Positions 8,392 through 16,963 of a DNA stretch of 64,000 nucleotides are shown in pieces (within the stretch, counting starts at the first letter, position 1; each line of letters starts with the position of its first letter). The notes below the pieces were generated by a model, which was not told the origin of the DNA, made no database searches, and was given only the letters and a program-made list of their open reading frames with translations. This DNA is from Flagellimonas amoyensis (lineage in GTDB: Bacteria; Bacteroidota; Bacteroidia; Flavobacteriales; Flavobacteriaceae), in the NCBI RefSeq assembly GCF_003058265.1, contig NZ_QBUK01000016.1, positions 1 to 64,000 on the forward strand, written 5' to 3'. The translations under genes were made by a program, and so were the position numbers.

Positions 8392-8769
8392 TTATTGAAA
8401 TATGGGCCTGTACTTGTGCCTGTTCTCAAACATGATCCATCCCAAGATAACGGCCAGCACCAATGCGATGACGAATCCGCTGGTATCCACCACCGTGTTG
8501 ACGAGCAAAATACCCACCATCACCGGGAAAAGAATCAATGCACCCAAGGCCCGTGTTCTGGGTATGATGACCAAAATACCACCAATGAGCTCGGCCAGAC
8601 CCACCAAGGGCAATAGCCAAGAAATTTCCATCAGTGCTTGAAAATCCTTCAGCAAGGCTTCCGGCATTTCTTCTGGCATGGGCATGTAGTTCAAAAATTT
8701 GTTGAGGCCTGCATTGGCGAACATCAGTCCGAAGAGCAAGGCCAAAATGAAGAGAATCTTGTTTTTCAT
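8392..8769 (-). CDS. DoxX-like four-helix membrane protein
   Basis: The 125-residue protein has four predicted membrane helices with the DoxX pattern: an N-terminal helix ending in NAGLNKFL, then WLLPLVGLAELIGGILVIIP, a third helix LILFPVMVGILLVN, and VIALVLAVILGWIMF. DoxX proteins sit in the inner membrane; roles in redox balance have been proposed for some, but no reaction is established. It heads the minus-strand unit DoxX, VOC, SRPBCC, small protein. A TTG-N19-TAGTTTTA promoter lies just upstream with a 39-bp site shared with the regulator region directly behind it. Confidence 0.85.
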   Translation of the reverse strand: MKNKILFILALLFGLMFANAGLNKFLNYMPMPEEMPEALLKDFQALMEISWLLPLVGLAELIGGILVIIPRTRALGALILFPVMVGILLVNTVVDTSGFVIALVLAVILGWIMFENRHKYRPIFQ

Positions 8770-8800
8770 GATTGTTGAATTGTTTAGGGTTTGTCGATGA

Positions 8801-8830
8801 TAAAACTAAGGGATAATACTGTGAAACCAA
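8801..8830 (-). promoter_or_regulatory. Promoter of the DoxX unit
   Basis: Read on the minus strand, TTG (8830-8828), a 19-base spacer and TAGTTTTA (8808-8801) match the Bacteroidetes -33/-7 promoter except for the last base of the -7 box. It ends 31 bases before the DoxX start. The -33 element touches the 39-bp operator-like site at 8831, a position suited to an activator. Confidence 0.55.
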
Positions 8831-8869
8831 GGTGTAAAAACGGTGGTTTTAGGGGGCATTTCCGCCAAA
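8831..8869. promoter_or_regulatory. Operator-like 39-bp site, copy B (GlxA-type regulon)
   Basis: This site matches the one at 10659-10697 at 27 of 39 positions with no gaps. The conserved blocks are GGTG, AAAACG, TTT, GGG and TTTCCGCCAAA/ATTCCGCCAAA. Both sites have the same strand orientation and lie immediately upstream of the -33 position of a minus-strand promoter. The length fits two adjacent AraC-family half-sites. The inferred binder is the GlxA-type regulator at 10720. Confidence 0.6.
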
Positions 8870-8871
8870 TC

Positions 8872-9780
8872 TTATTGATTATAAGCCGCTAACAATTGGT
8901 CCGTGTCCAGCTTCTTCATTTTCCAGAGGGCCTCCATCAACTGCTTTACACGATGGGGCTTACCATTGGCCAGTTTATCCGAAACAAGCTCGGGAACTAT
9001 TTGCCAGGACACTCCATATTTGTCCTTCAACCAACCACATTGGGACTCACTGCCCCCATTCTTGGTAAGTGCTTCCCATAAATGGTCCACCTCTGCCTGA
9101 TCTTTACAGTTTACATAGAACGAAATGGCCTCATTGAACGGCATTTCCGTTTCGGTACCATTGTCCATGACCATAAAGGTCTGCCCTTCCAGTTTACATT
9201 GGGCATGGTTCACCAACCCTTCAGGGCCTGGCTCATTTGCCCCGTACCTGGATATCCCGTCCAAGGAGGCGTTCCCAAAAATAGACATGTATTGGTTCAT
9301 GGCTTGTTCTGCATTGCCCCTTTGGTCTCCGGAGTACATCAACAATGGGGTCACCCGTTGCCCTACATCGTCCAATTTGCCTTTCATCAGTTGCCAAGAA
9401 AGTCCAAAACGGTCGGTGACCCAACCATACCGATCGCTCCATGGATAGGTATCCAACGGCATCATTGCCTCACCACCATCGATAAGCTGTTTCCAGACTG
9501 AATCAACTTCCTCTTCAGTCTCAAAAATGACAAAAAAGGAGATGGATGCGTTGAACTGGAACATGGGCCCTGCATCAAAGGCATGAAAAGTGGTGCCATC
9601 CAAGGTAAAGCACCCATTTTGGACGGTCGTTGAAGGAAATGGGCTTCCCTCGGGCCATTTGTTCATAAAATGAATCTTTGAATTTGGGAAGATAGAAGTG
9701 TAAAATTTCATGGCCTCCTCAGCCTTGGCATCAAACCAAAGAAAGGGTATGATCTTTTGTGTGTGTGGTGTTGTTTTCAT
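8872..9780 (-). CDS. Tandem VOC (PhnB-like) two-domain protein
   Basis: The 302-residue protein carries two PhnB-like VOC domains. The first (about 8-135) has IIPFLWFDAKAEEAMKFY and WSDRYGWVTDRFGLSWQL; the second (about 145-270) has VTPLLMYSGDQRGNAEQAM and CGWLKDKYGVSWQIVP. A C-terminal helical tail of about 30 residues (RVKQLMEALWKMKKLD) follows, typical for this type. The paired-domain form is often annotated as 3-demethylubiquinone methyltransferase-like, but the true activity is unknown. It lies in the minus-strand unit starting at 10604, 32 bases after the DUF1801 gene. Confidence 0.85.
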   Translation of the reverse strand: MKTTPHTQKIIPFLWFDAKAEEAMKFYTSIFPNSKIHFMNKWPEGSPFPSTTVQNGCFTLDGTTFHAFDAGPMFQFNASISFFVIFETEEEVDSVWKQLIDGGEAMMPLDTYPWSDRYGWVTDRFGLSWQLMKGKLDDVGQRVTPLLMYSGDQRGNAEQAMNQYMSIFGNASLDGISRYGANEPGPEGLVNHAQCKLEGQTFMVMDNGTETEMPFNEAISFYVNCKDQAEVDHLWEALTKNGGSESQCGWLKDKYGVSWQIVPELVSDKLANGKPHRVKQLMEALWKMKKLDTDQLLAAYNQ

Positions 9781-9812
9781 GATATGTCAATTTATGTGCT
9801 TTGTAAGTTGTA

Positions 9813-10178
9813 CTATGGTTTGTTATCGTCCAGCTGTTGCTGGTATCTATAGGCCGTCATTCGCTTGATGAGCTCTATGGGCAATGGTCGGTCATGAGGA
9901 AACTGGACGGAGCCCTTTCCCTGCTTGTATCCGGCCAATTCCTTTGCAAAATGCTCATGGGCATTGGGCACCGCATAGAAACCCACATGTTTTTCATAGG
10001 CTGCGTAATAGACCAAAATCCCTTTGTATTTCAGGGCCGGCATATTGTAGCTGATCACTTCGCTGGCCAATGGGGCCACAGTTTTCAGTTCACGCCGGAT
10101 GGTGTTCATACGCTCAAGGGCCACCTGGGGAATTTCCTTGAAATAATCGTCCACTGTGCTGAATTTCTTGCCTTTCAT
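9813..10178 (-). CDS. DUF1801 / YdhG-like protein
   Basis: A 121-residue DUF1801 protein: TVDDYFKEIPQVALERMNTIRR at the start, then the strand EVISYNMPALKYKGILVYYAAYEKHVGFY and a final helix after QFPHDRPLPIELIKRM. This pattern is shared with YdhG and with frataxin-like 'iron chaperone' proteins of Bacillus, although the biochemical role in most bacteria is unclear. It is the second gene of the VOC unit, 18 bases after the first VOC gene, and belongs to the probable GlxA regulon. Cytoplasmic, no signal. Confidence 0.85.
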   Translation of the reverse strand: MKGKKFSTVDDYFKEIPQVALERMNTIRRELKTVAPLASEVISYNMPALKYKGILVYYAAYEKHVGFYAVPNAHEHFAKELAGYKQGKGSVQFPHDRPLPIELIKRMTAYRYQQQLDDNKP

Positions 10179-10196
10179 ATTTGGGTTTTTATGTTC

Positions 10197-10604
10197 TTAT
10201 TCTATTTGATAATGGAACAACCATTCGTTGCCATACTTGTCCACCAAACTCCCAAAAAGATTCCCCCAATGGGTCTTGTCCAGCGGATGGGAACTTATGC
10301 TCTCCCTTTTGAGTTTTTGGTAATATTCTTGCAATTGTTCTTCATTGGAAGCGCCCAAAAGAATGGATATGGAGTTGCCCTTGACCAATTCCCGGTCCAC
10401 CATATCGGTACCCATCAGCAACATCCCGTCCTTTTTCAGTGCCGCCTGTACCACAAAACCCTTGAAATTTTTCGGAAACACTTCAGCCTTTGGCGTATCT
10501 TCCAACGTCTGGACCTCCAGTTTCCCTCCCAAACATTCTTGGTAAAATTCCATGGCTTCCCTGCAATTTCCATTGAATGTAAGATATGTAATGATCTGGT
10601 TCAT
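10197..10604 (-). CDS. VOC-family (PhnB-like) protein
   Basis: The start MNQIITYLTFNG was chosen over a codon 7 residues upstream because PhnB-like proteins usually begin so, an AAGGA-type ribosome site precedes it, and the upstream start would lie at or before the predicted transcription start. The 135-residue product has GNCREAMEFYQECLGG, MLLMGTDMVD and HWGNLFGSLVDKYGNEWLFHY. It is the first gene of the unit VOC, DUF1801, two-domain VOC and is divergent from the GlxA-type regulator, with the 39-bp site between them. Confidence 0.85.
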   Translation of the reverse strand: MNQIITYLTFNGNCREAMEFYQECLGGKLEVQTLEDTPKAEVFPKNFKGFVVQAALKKDGMLLMGTDMVDRELVKGNSISILLGASNEEQLQEYYQKLKRESISSHPLDKTHWGNLFGSLVDKYGNEWLFHYQIE

Positions 10605-10627
10605 TCCTTGCACAATTTTCAACACTA

Positions 10628-10658
10628 CAAAGATGGTATGGAAGAAAAATAATTCTAG
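10628..10658 (-). promoter_or_regulatory. Promoter of the VOC-DUF1801 unit with poor -33
   Basis: On the minus strand CATCTTTG (10635-10628) is one base off TAnnTTTG. At a spacing of 20 bases the -33 position reads CTA instead of TTG. A defective -33 next to a shared 39-bp site (10659 onward) is what an activator-dependent promoter would look like. The position relative to that site matches that of the DoxX promoter. Confidence 0.45.
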
Positions 10659-10697
10659 GGTGCGAAAACGTCCATTTCACGGGTTGATTCCGCCAAA
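10659..10697. promoter_or_regulatory. Operator-like 39-bp site, copy A (GlxA-type regulon)
   Basis: The site shares 27 of 39 bases with 8831-8869, including GGTG, AAAACG, GGG and TTCCGCCAAA blocks at the same spacing. It lies between the divergent VOC unit and the regulator gene. It overlaps the -33 element (10684-10686) of the regulator promoter, so the same binding event could activate leftward transcription and block rightward transcription. Confidence 0.6.
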
Positions 10698-10714
10698 GGT
10701 TTTCACTACTTTTG
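10684..10714 (+). promoter_or_regulatory. Promoter of the GlxA-type regulator
   Basis: TTG at 10684-10686, a 20-base spacer and TACTTTTG at 10707-10714 form a good Bacteroidetes promoter. The -7 box ends only 5 bases before the ATG at 10720, so the message would be nearly leaderless. The -33 element lies inside the 39-bp site, which suggests autoregulation. Confidence 0.6.
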
Positions 10715-10719
10715 GAAAC

Positions 10720-11703
10720 ATGAAGACCATATCCATCTTAATTCCCAAAACTGCAGTGGCCTCAGGGGTCACAGCGGCCCGATACCTGTTCACAACGGCC
10801 AATCAATTTTTACAGGCCTCTGGCAAGGAACCCTTGTTCAAGGTACAAATGGTGGGCACCGACAAGGAAATCCGAATCCAGGACGGGGCCTATTCCATAA
10901 CGACCGATGCCTTTTTGGAAGACGCAGGGCAGGCCGACCTCGTCATCATCCCTCCTATTTTTGGTGACATGCGGACCGCCATAGCCCTAAACGAACCGCT
11001 ACTGCCTTGGATCACAAAACAGCGGGACATGGGCGCAGAGGTGGCCTCTTTGTGCATAGGGGCCTTCCTGTTGGCCTCCACGGGCATGCTGAACGGTAAA
11101 AAATGCTCTACCCATTGGGCATTTTACAACGAGTTCAAGGAAATGTTCCCCGAGGTTGAAGTGGTGGATGGCGGTGTCATCACCGAAGAAAATGGGATCT
11201 ATTCCAGTGGCGGTGCCAATTCCATATGGAATCTTTTGCTCTATCTTTTGGAAAAATATACGAATCGTGACATGGCCATCTTGGCCTCCAAATATTTTGC
11301 CATTGATATCGACAGGGACAGCCAGGCGGCCTTCATGATGTTCACTGGCCAAAAAGACCACAACGACGAACAGGTAAAACAGGCCCAAGAGTACATTGAA
11401 GCGAACTATCATGAAAAAATTACCGTGGACGAACTTGCCGAAAGGGTCGCCGTAAGCCGAAGGAGCTTTGAACGCCGTTTCAAACAAGCCACGAACAACA
11501 CTGTGGTGGAATATCTGCAACGGGTGAAGATAGAGGCGGCCAAGCGTAGTTTTGAGTCCACCCGAAAAAACATCACCGAGGTGATGTTCGATGTAGGCTA
11601 TACCGATTCCAAAGCATTCCGCAACGTGTTCAAAAAAATCACGGGTCTCACGCCCATTGAATATCGTAACAAGTACAATAAGGATGTGACCATAGCGGCC
11701 TGA
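10720..11703 (+). CDS. GlxA-family AraC-type transcriptional regulator
   Basis: The 327-residue protein starts at MKTISILIPK; earlier in-frame codons overlap the divergent VOC gene and are not conserved-looking. Residues 1-190 form a DJ-1/PfpI-like domain with the nucleophile-elbow sequence SLCIGAFLLAS; residues 220-320 are an AraC-type double helix-turn-helix (ITVDELAERVAVSRRSFERRF and ITEVMFDVGYTDSKAFRNVF). GlxA-type proteins sense small molecules, ligand mostly unknown, and activate nearby genes. Its neighbours, VOC, DUF1801, DoxX and SRPBCC genes, carry two copies of a likely binding site, so it is probably their activator. Confidence 0.88.
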   Translation: MKTISILIPKTAVASGVTAARYLFTTANQFLQASGKEPLFKVQMVGTDKEIRIQDGAYSITTDAFLEDAGQADLVIIPPIFGDMRTAIALNEPLLPWITKQRDMGAEVASLCIGAFLLASTGMLNGKKCSTHWAFYNEFKEMFPEVEVVDGGVITEENGIYSSGGANSIWNLLLYLLEKYTNRDMAILASKYFAIDIDRDSQAAFMMFTGQKDHNDEQVKQAQEYIEANYHEKITVDELAERVAVSRRSFERRFKQATNNTVVEYLQRVKIEAAKRSFESTRKNITEVMFDVGYTDSKAFRNVFKKITGLTPIEYRNKYNKDVTIAA

Positions 11704-11715
11704 CCTGAACCTTTG

Positions 11716-13470
11716 TCATTGGGAAAGTTTGGGTTCCAACCACAGCCAACCCATGCAGAGGACAAACGGGACAAAAAACCATAAGGGTGACACGGGGACA
11801 TGGTCCCTTACTGTTGCGGATTGTACTTTTCCAAAACCTTCATGCTGACCAAATTTCCTGATGTTGGCTTCCAATACCCTTTTTTGGGTCACGGCCTTTC
11901 GGTCATTGGCATCAAAGACATAATAGGAAAAACGGGAAAGGGAATCCCTTGAAAGTTCAAGATGGTTCCAGCCAACGTTCCGGGGGTATCTGGTGCCGTT
12001 CCACAATGTAGATACCGAATAATCCTGAAGCAGTGGAATACCCGCTCCTTGATCGGTCTCCACTTGAGGGCTTTCCAAATGGGTGCGCAGTTGGAATTCA
12101 AAAGGCTGGTCTTTTCTAGGAATATCCGTCAGGGCTTGCCATTCCGTCTCCACTTCTTGCTGACGGACAAGCTCGTTCAACAGTTGTGTCCAGAGTTTGG
12201 CATATAGGTCTTGGTTTCCATTCAATATCAAATGATACGTGTCCTGAAGGATCGAAGTCGCCATCTTCCCTTTTTCCATGGGGATATAGGCGGCCATTGC
12301 CACAGAATCCAAAATGATGGGTTGTAGGGGAAACCTATCTTGAAAGGCATAGGGATATTTTTCCACACGCTCCGAAACACCACCAAAGGTGGCATCATTT
12401 TTCCCATCCACCAGAAATCGAAATGGCGACTGCCGTTGGGAAAGTTTAAAAAATGGGGCGTTGGGCTGAATGAACAGCCCTGTCCCCCGTTCCCGTATCG
12501 TTTCTTCCAAGGCCGACTTGGATGATGGCCCTAAACCTAGATACGAATCCGTATCCATGATGATCAGGTCAAAATCTTCCAACGCCTTAGCTGTCATTTG
12601 ATATATGGGCGAAGCTTCCCGGTTGAAATATTCAAACTTGAACCGATCCTTGGTCAATTGGGTACGTGCCAACACGCTATGCCCGTTTTCTGCAAGAAAG
12701 TTTTTGAGGTACTTGGTCTCGAATGTGGGAAAATTGGTGACCATCCATATGTTTAGGGGTTCACGAGGCTGGACCTTCACGGGTAGGGGCTCTGTACGCA
12801 CCACCGACCCTTCCGCGTCTTTTTCCACCAACGAATAGACAAAATGACCACTGGCCTTGGGATTGGTTCCCAATTCAACATACTGCTGTTCCCCATCATC
12901 TAGCGGAATGGAGTCGAGTCCGTTTTCCCCAGGGTCGTTCAAAATGAGCCAATGCCCTGTTTTTGGATTGGTGTATTTCACTTTGATGGAAAGTTCCTCA
13001 CCAAGCAAAAGTTCCTCTTTATGCGACACGTCAACCAACCCTTCAGGTTCCTTACCTCCCAGAAAGTTAACGGCCTTGCCTTTGAATTGCCACATATCAA
13101 ATGGCTGTATCCCATGTCCCAACACAAAAAGGGAATCGGTGGTTTCCAAAAGGGGCGGAGTGTTTCCCGGGATATAGCTTTCTGTTCTTATGCGCCTAAA
13201 AAGAGACCGGATACTGTCCAATTGCTCTGGCCGATGCCCTTCCGTCAATAGGAGGCCCTTTCCCAAAAGTGCCTCTTTCCGGTGTGCGGGCCGCAAGGCC
13301 ATTGCCAACAATGAAGCTATCCCGACACAGGAAACCATCAGTTTTACCCAGAACCTTTGCTCTTTTCGCTGTGTCCATTCCTTCCAGATAAATACGGCCC
13401 AAAGCAACAGACTGCCCACAAAAAATGGCCAGAAAAACTTCCAGTTCAAAAAGATTGTCCCATCAATCAT
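11716..13470 (-). CDS. Membrane protein of the MoxR/BatA cluster, amidotransferase-like fold
   Basis: The 584-residue protein has two N-terminal membrane helices (about 12-28 and 45-60), a beta-rich periplasmic part with LSIKVKYTNPKTGHW (about 175-190), a middle domain LNIWMVTNFPTFETKYLKNFL then FDLIIMDTDSYLGL that resembles the class I glutamine-amidotransferase-like fold seen in BatA-related proteins, and one C-terminal helix (SPLWFFVPFVLCMGWLWL). It is the last gene of the cluster and overlaps the preceding gene by 8 bases. A role in the same membrane complex as the BatA and DUF58 proteins is inferred from position only. Confidence 0.6.
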   Translation of the reverse strand: MIDGTIFLNWKFFWPFFVGSLLLWAVFIWKEWTQRKEQRFWVKLMVSCVGIASLLAMALRPAHRKEALLGKGLLLTEGHRPEQLDSIRSLFRRIRTESYIPGNTPPLLETTDSLFVLGHGIQPFDMWQFKGKAVNFLGGKEPEGLVDVSHKEELLLGEELSIKVKYTNPKTGHWLILNDPGENGLDSIPLDDGEQQYVELGTNPKASGHFVYSLVEKDAEGSVVRTEPLPVKVQPREPLNIWMVTNFPTFETKYLKNFLAENGHSVLARTQLTKDRFKFEYFNREASPIYQMTAKALEDFDLIIMDTDSYLGLGPSSKSALEETIRERGTGLFIQPNAPFFKLSQRQSPFRFLVDGKNDATFGGVSERVEKYPYAFQDRFPLQPIILDSVAMAAYIPMEKGKMATSILQDTYHLILNGNQDLYAKLWTQLLNELVRQQEVETEWQALTDIPRKDQPFEFQLRTHLESPQVETDQGAGIPLLQDYSVSTLWNGTRYPRNVGWNHLELSRDSLSRFSYYVFDANDRKAVTQKRVLEANIRKFGQHEGFGKVQSATVRDHVPVSPLWFFVPFVLCMGWLWLEPKLSQ

Positions 13471-15679
13471 ATGTGCCCAATTCCTTTAAGTACAACCTAT
13501 TGATTTCATCTTGCACATCTGCTTTTTTACTCGGATTGCCCTCCACCTCACCAATAACGGAAAGAAGGCTTTTCTGGACTTCCCCGAATTTTTCCGATGT
13601 TCTTGCATCTACTCTTTCAAGGTCTCGCAACCCTTGCAATACCTTTAGGTATTTCAGGGGTTCTTCCACTGCTTTTCTTGCCAGTTCATTGCCCGTTTCT
13701 TGAAAAAGCACCCTATCCGTTTCCTGAAAACCCGTTTTGCCCATGCGTAAAAGTTCCAAGCGGGATATGGCCTGTCGGGTTGACGCAAAGGACATGGTAT
13801 GGTCAAACTGTTCTTTTTTATCATAATTGGTGATGGCCTTGATGTCACCCGTCAGCCGCTTTTCTTCCTTGATGGGAGGTGGGTCAAATCCTATCCGGTG
13901 CACATAGATCCGGGCGCTGTTCTTGATCTCCTGTATGAGTTCGAGTGCCTTGTATTGGTATGGCAAGGAATTTTCGGGCTCATAAAGCCTGAGGTAGAGC
14001 TCCGCATCCCACATAATGTTCAGGGCCTCCCTGAGCTTGTCCTTCAATGATTTTTCAAACAGGGTAGATTCTTCGGGGTCATCATGGTTGTGGAGGTATT
14101 CGTGCAACGGATCTTCTTCCCCTTCCTCCTCTTCCTCTGCATGTTCGGGCACCAAATTGTGCTCATTGTCACTGTCATGTTTGTGACTGTACCCTTCCAA
14201 AAGGTCTTCTTCGCCTTCTTCATGAGCGTCATCGGTCTCTAGATGGGAAACTGCACCTGGAGCAGCCTGCATTTCGGCTTCATCGCCCATGAACTGCCCA
14301 TATTTCAATCGGAGGGATTTTTGGTCAAAGCCCAGTTCGTTGCTCTTGAATTTGAACTGGTATTCGGATAGATTGGGACGGTCCTTGATGAGTTTTTCGG
14401 TGTCGATGATCAATTGGCGCTGGCTCCTGAAATAATCGGGCATCAGGTCCACTCCCAGTGTACCTTCCACGGCAAATCCATCGGTAACCGTGTCCCTGAT
14501 CACCGCAAAATAGGTCTCGCTTCGGGAAACATTGGCATTCGGAACTTTGTTGTCCAAGGCCTCTACATAGAAATAGAGCTCGTCGCCGGGGTCCATTCCC
14601 AATTGGTCCAAATCCAACTGTTTCCGTAATTCCAGTTGCTTGCTCCCTTTGGAAAAAGCGGCTTCAAAACGGATGGTTTCTTCCCTGAATTTTACCGATT
14701 CCCCAGACCCCTTGCTCACCGTGGCCACGATATAGACATCATCCACCCCAAAATCATCCATGGTCTTCGCTTTCAGCGGGATCTTTTTGGCTGAATCGTA
14801 TTCAAAATAACTGTATTGGGGCAATTCCCCTACTTCGATGACGGGTGGCATATCCTTTACGGCCTCCAAGGAATATAGATCTGTGGTATAAGCATTGCCT
14901 TCCACATCCTTGAAATTGAAACTATAGAATCCGGATTCCTCCACTTTCTGGTTTAGGACATAGTGTCCGTTTGCCTTCGAAAGAGCAAAAACTTCTCCCA
15001 TACGATCCATGTCGATGGAGGCCACTTCCCCATCGAATAGCAGCGTCCACGTTACCACAGAGCCCACCACGGCGCTGATGTTGGGGTTCGAGGTTTTCAA
15101 CGTGGGCAATTTCGTATAATCTGGATAGTTGACCGTGATCAAGGTCTCCTTCAATTCAGGGGCTTGCACAGTGGGCGACAGCGTATCCAAAGGGGTGAAT
15201 TGAATTTGGCTTTCGGTTTTAGGTTCCAGTAGAGGGTTTCCGTAGGTCTTGACCCCATAATGAACAACCAAACCGATCAGGGCAAGACCCAACATCACTG
15301 AAATGGAAATGATCAATTTGTGGGGCGGCCTCAATTTGGGCAAGATGGCTTGCAATTGCGAATACACCTTGTACTGTTGCAACTTGGATAAATCGGACAG
15401 CTCTTCCGTGGACATCGCCAAAAGCCCGCTGCTGTATGCCGCTTCCGGCACATGTGCATCGATATAGGCCACGGCACTTTCCATTTTCAGGTTCCAAGGG
15501 CGGTAAAAATAGAGTGCGACCAAGAAGGCAAGAAGAAAAACTGCAATAGCCACCAAAATGCTCCACGATATCAGATAGGTCAGCACACCACAGCCCAAGG
15601 CATAGCACAGACACTCCAAATATAGGGTTCGTTGCCATCTTTTCCTGAACTGTACCAATTGCCCCTCTCCCATCATCAT
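13463..15679 (-). CDS. Large DUF4175-like membrane protein with His/Glu-rich insert
   Basis: The chosen start (MMMGEGQLVQ) overlaps the stop of the BatA gene as ATGA; longer in-frame starts lie inside that gene. The 738-residue product has two N-terminal membrane helices (about 22-60), another near 125-145, then a long periplasmic beta-rich region with PxI/PDYTKLP-type segments and a C-terminal helical part. It resembles proteins annotated DUF4175 next to MoxR genes. Residues about 480-536 hold an acidic, histidine-rich stretch made of two related units (EEGEEDLLEGYSHKHD and EEGEEDPLHEYLHNHD), which may bind metal ions. Function unknown. Confidence 0.6.
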   Translation of the reverse strand: MMMGEGQLVQFRKRWQRTLYLECLCYALGCGVLTYLISWSILVAIAVFLLAFLVALYFYRPWNLKMESAVAYIDAHVPEAAYSSGLLAMSTEELSDLSKLQQYKVYSQLQAILPKLRPPHKLIISISVMLGLALIGLVVHYGVKTYGNPLLEPKTESQIQFTPLDTLSPTVQAPELKETLITVNYPDYTKLPTLKTSNPNISAVVGSVVTWTLLFDGEVASIDMDRMGEVFALSKANGHYVLNQKVEESGFYSFNFKDVEGNAYTTDLYSLEAVKDMPPVIEVGELPQYSYFEYDSAKKIPLKAKTMDDFGVDDVYIVATVSKGSGESVKFREETIRFEAAFSKGSKQLELRKQLDLDQLGMDPGDELYFYVEALDNKVPNANVSRSETYFAVIRDTVTDGFAVEGTLGVDLMPDYFRSQRQLIIDTEKLIKDRPNLSEYQFKFKSNELGFDQKSLRLKYGQFMGDEAEMQAAPGAVSHLETDDAHEEGEEDLLEGYSHKHDSDNEHNLVPEHAEEEEEGEEDPLHEYLHNHDDPEESTLFEKSLKDKLREALNIMWDAELYLRLYEPENSLPYQYKALELIQEIKNSARIYVHRIGFDPPPIKEEKRLTGDIKAITNYDKKEQFDHTMSFASTRQAISRLELLRMGKTGFQETDRVLFQETGNELARKAVEEPLKYLKVLQGLRDLERVDARTSEKFGEVQKSLLSVIGEVEGNPSKKADVQDEINRLYLKELGTYD

Positions 15680-16962
15680 TGCTTTTTGAGGTAAGAAACC
15701 AAACGTTCGACCATCATCACTACCAAAAGGCCCAAAAATGCCCAATGGGACATGTCCTTGAATGTGGCCCGCTCCCTTTTCGATTTGGGTTCCATATAAT
15801 TGGGCTCCAGCTCAGATACATCCATCTGACGGGAATCCGCCTTCAAAATCACTTCTTCAATATCAGCATCCAAGTCCAACAGCGTTAGTAGTTGTTCTGC
15901 AAAATGTTCCTCGACCGTATTCTGGGCATTCAAGGTATGCGTCAAATGAAAAAGTCCTTCGTGGGTGCCGGGGACTATTAGCCGATTGGCCAATGGGTCA
16001 TCATGAAAAATCAACCATTTCCCAGAAAAAGCATCCGAAGGGTCGTTCCGCAACCAAATGTTCAAATCTGTGGGTGAACCGTCGGGCTGTTCACCGTTAT
16101 CATATGTTTGAACATTGATGTCCCGCTGAAGATAGTTGGACAATGCTACCAAGGAAGCTTCAATGTATCTTTTTTCGGTCTCAGTTTCCGTATGGGAATA
16201 AAGTGACACTTCGATGGGGTTTAAAACGATATGACCTATGGTCTTTGTTTCATTGTCCGTTTCTAAACTGAGGCTATCCTTGTTTTTTGTCAGGGAAAAC
16301 CCGCTGCTCAGCTTTTGCTTTTTGAAGAGCTTGTTCTGTCCATCACCAATCATGGAGACCAGCTCTGTTTCTTCCCCATTCCCCAGAGCCACCAATGGGG
16401 TTTCCTCAAGGTTTTCAGGTTCCATGACTACCCAATTGATCTTTTTGTGCGTGGATGGCCTTGCGGACCTGAATCCTTGAAAACGGGCATGGGAAAAAAC
16501 CACAATGCTATCGGAGGGGAGGGAATCCATTTTTTGGACCAACTGCCAATAATTGGGTGTTGCCGCTCCGGGGTTATCCATATCCATTTCCCATTCCGGA
16601 AATCCATTTTTCAACAGCAATACCTCCGAAGTTTCGTTCAAACTGTCCAAAACCCTGTCCAAGGTATGGTGACCCACAAGCGAGGGTTCCACCACATAAG
16701 TGACCAAATCCCTGTTTTTATGGGTTCGCCATTGGGGCCCGGCCATCAATATGACTGCAAGGGCGATGACCAACATCCGAAGTAAAAGCAGGAACCATTC
16801 GTTCAGTTGCAGGCTGCTCGATTGCCTTGAGTTGGATTCGTCCAACAACTGTATGCTCCCGATCTTGATGGTCTTTGCTTCCTTTTTGCTCCACAAATGG
16901 ATGGCCAAGGGGACCAAAAGACCCCATAATGCCCATAAATATGAAGGATTTGCAAATACCAT
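15676..16962 (-). CDS. BatA-domain (aerotolerance-type) membrane protein
   Basis: The 428-residue protein begins with the BatA N-terminal region: MVFANPSYLWALWGLLVPLAIHLW, then KKEAKTIKIGSIQLLDE and a second helix (LLLLRMLVIALAVILMAGP, about 58-76). The rest is periplasmic with no complete von Willebrand metal site, followed by a C-terminal helix (HWAFLGLLVVMMVERLVSYL). BatA-type proteins form membrane complexes with MoxR ATPases. It is translationally coupled to the DUF4175-like gene (4-base overlap) and one base separates it from DUF58. Confidence 0.75.
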   Translation of the reverse strand: MVFANPSYLWALWGLLVPLAIHLWSKKEAKTIKIGSIQLLDESNSRQSSSLQLNEWFLLLLRMLVIALAVILMAGPQWRTHKNRDLVTYVVEPSLVGHHTLDRVLDSLNETSEVLLLKNGFPEWEMDMDNPGAATPNYWQLVQKMDSLPSDSIVVFSHARFQGFRSARPSTHKKINWVVMEPENLEETPLVALGNGEETELVSMIGDGQNKLFKKQKLSSGFSLTKNKDSLSLETDNETKTIGHIVLNPIEVSLYSHTETETEKRYIEASLVALSNYLQRDINVQTYDNGEQPDGSPTDLNIWLRNDPSDAFSGKWLIFHDDPLANRLIVPGTHEGLFHLTHTLNAQNTVEEHFAEQLLTLLDLDADIEEVILKADSRQMDVSELEPNYMEPKSKRERATFKDMSHWAFLGLLVVMMVERLVSYLKKQ

Positions 16963-16963
16963 T

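Noticed and set aside
10552..10719. Upstream in-frame extension of the GlxA-type regulator
   Set aside because: It would overlap the divergent VOC gene and cross the promoter and the 39-bp site; the ATG at 10720 matches the domain start.
14044..14232. A frame with repeated short Met/Thr/Lys residues opposite the acidic insert
   Set aside because: It is the other-phase reading of the acidic, histidine-rich region and has no coding features.
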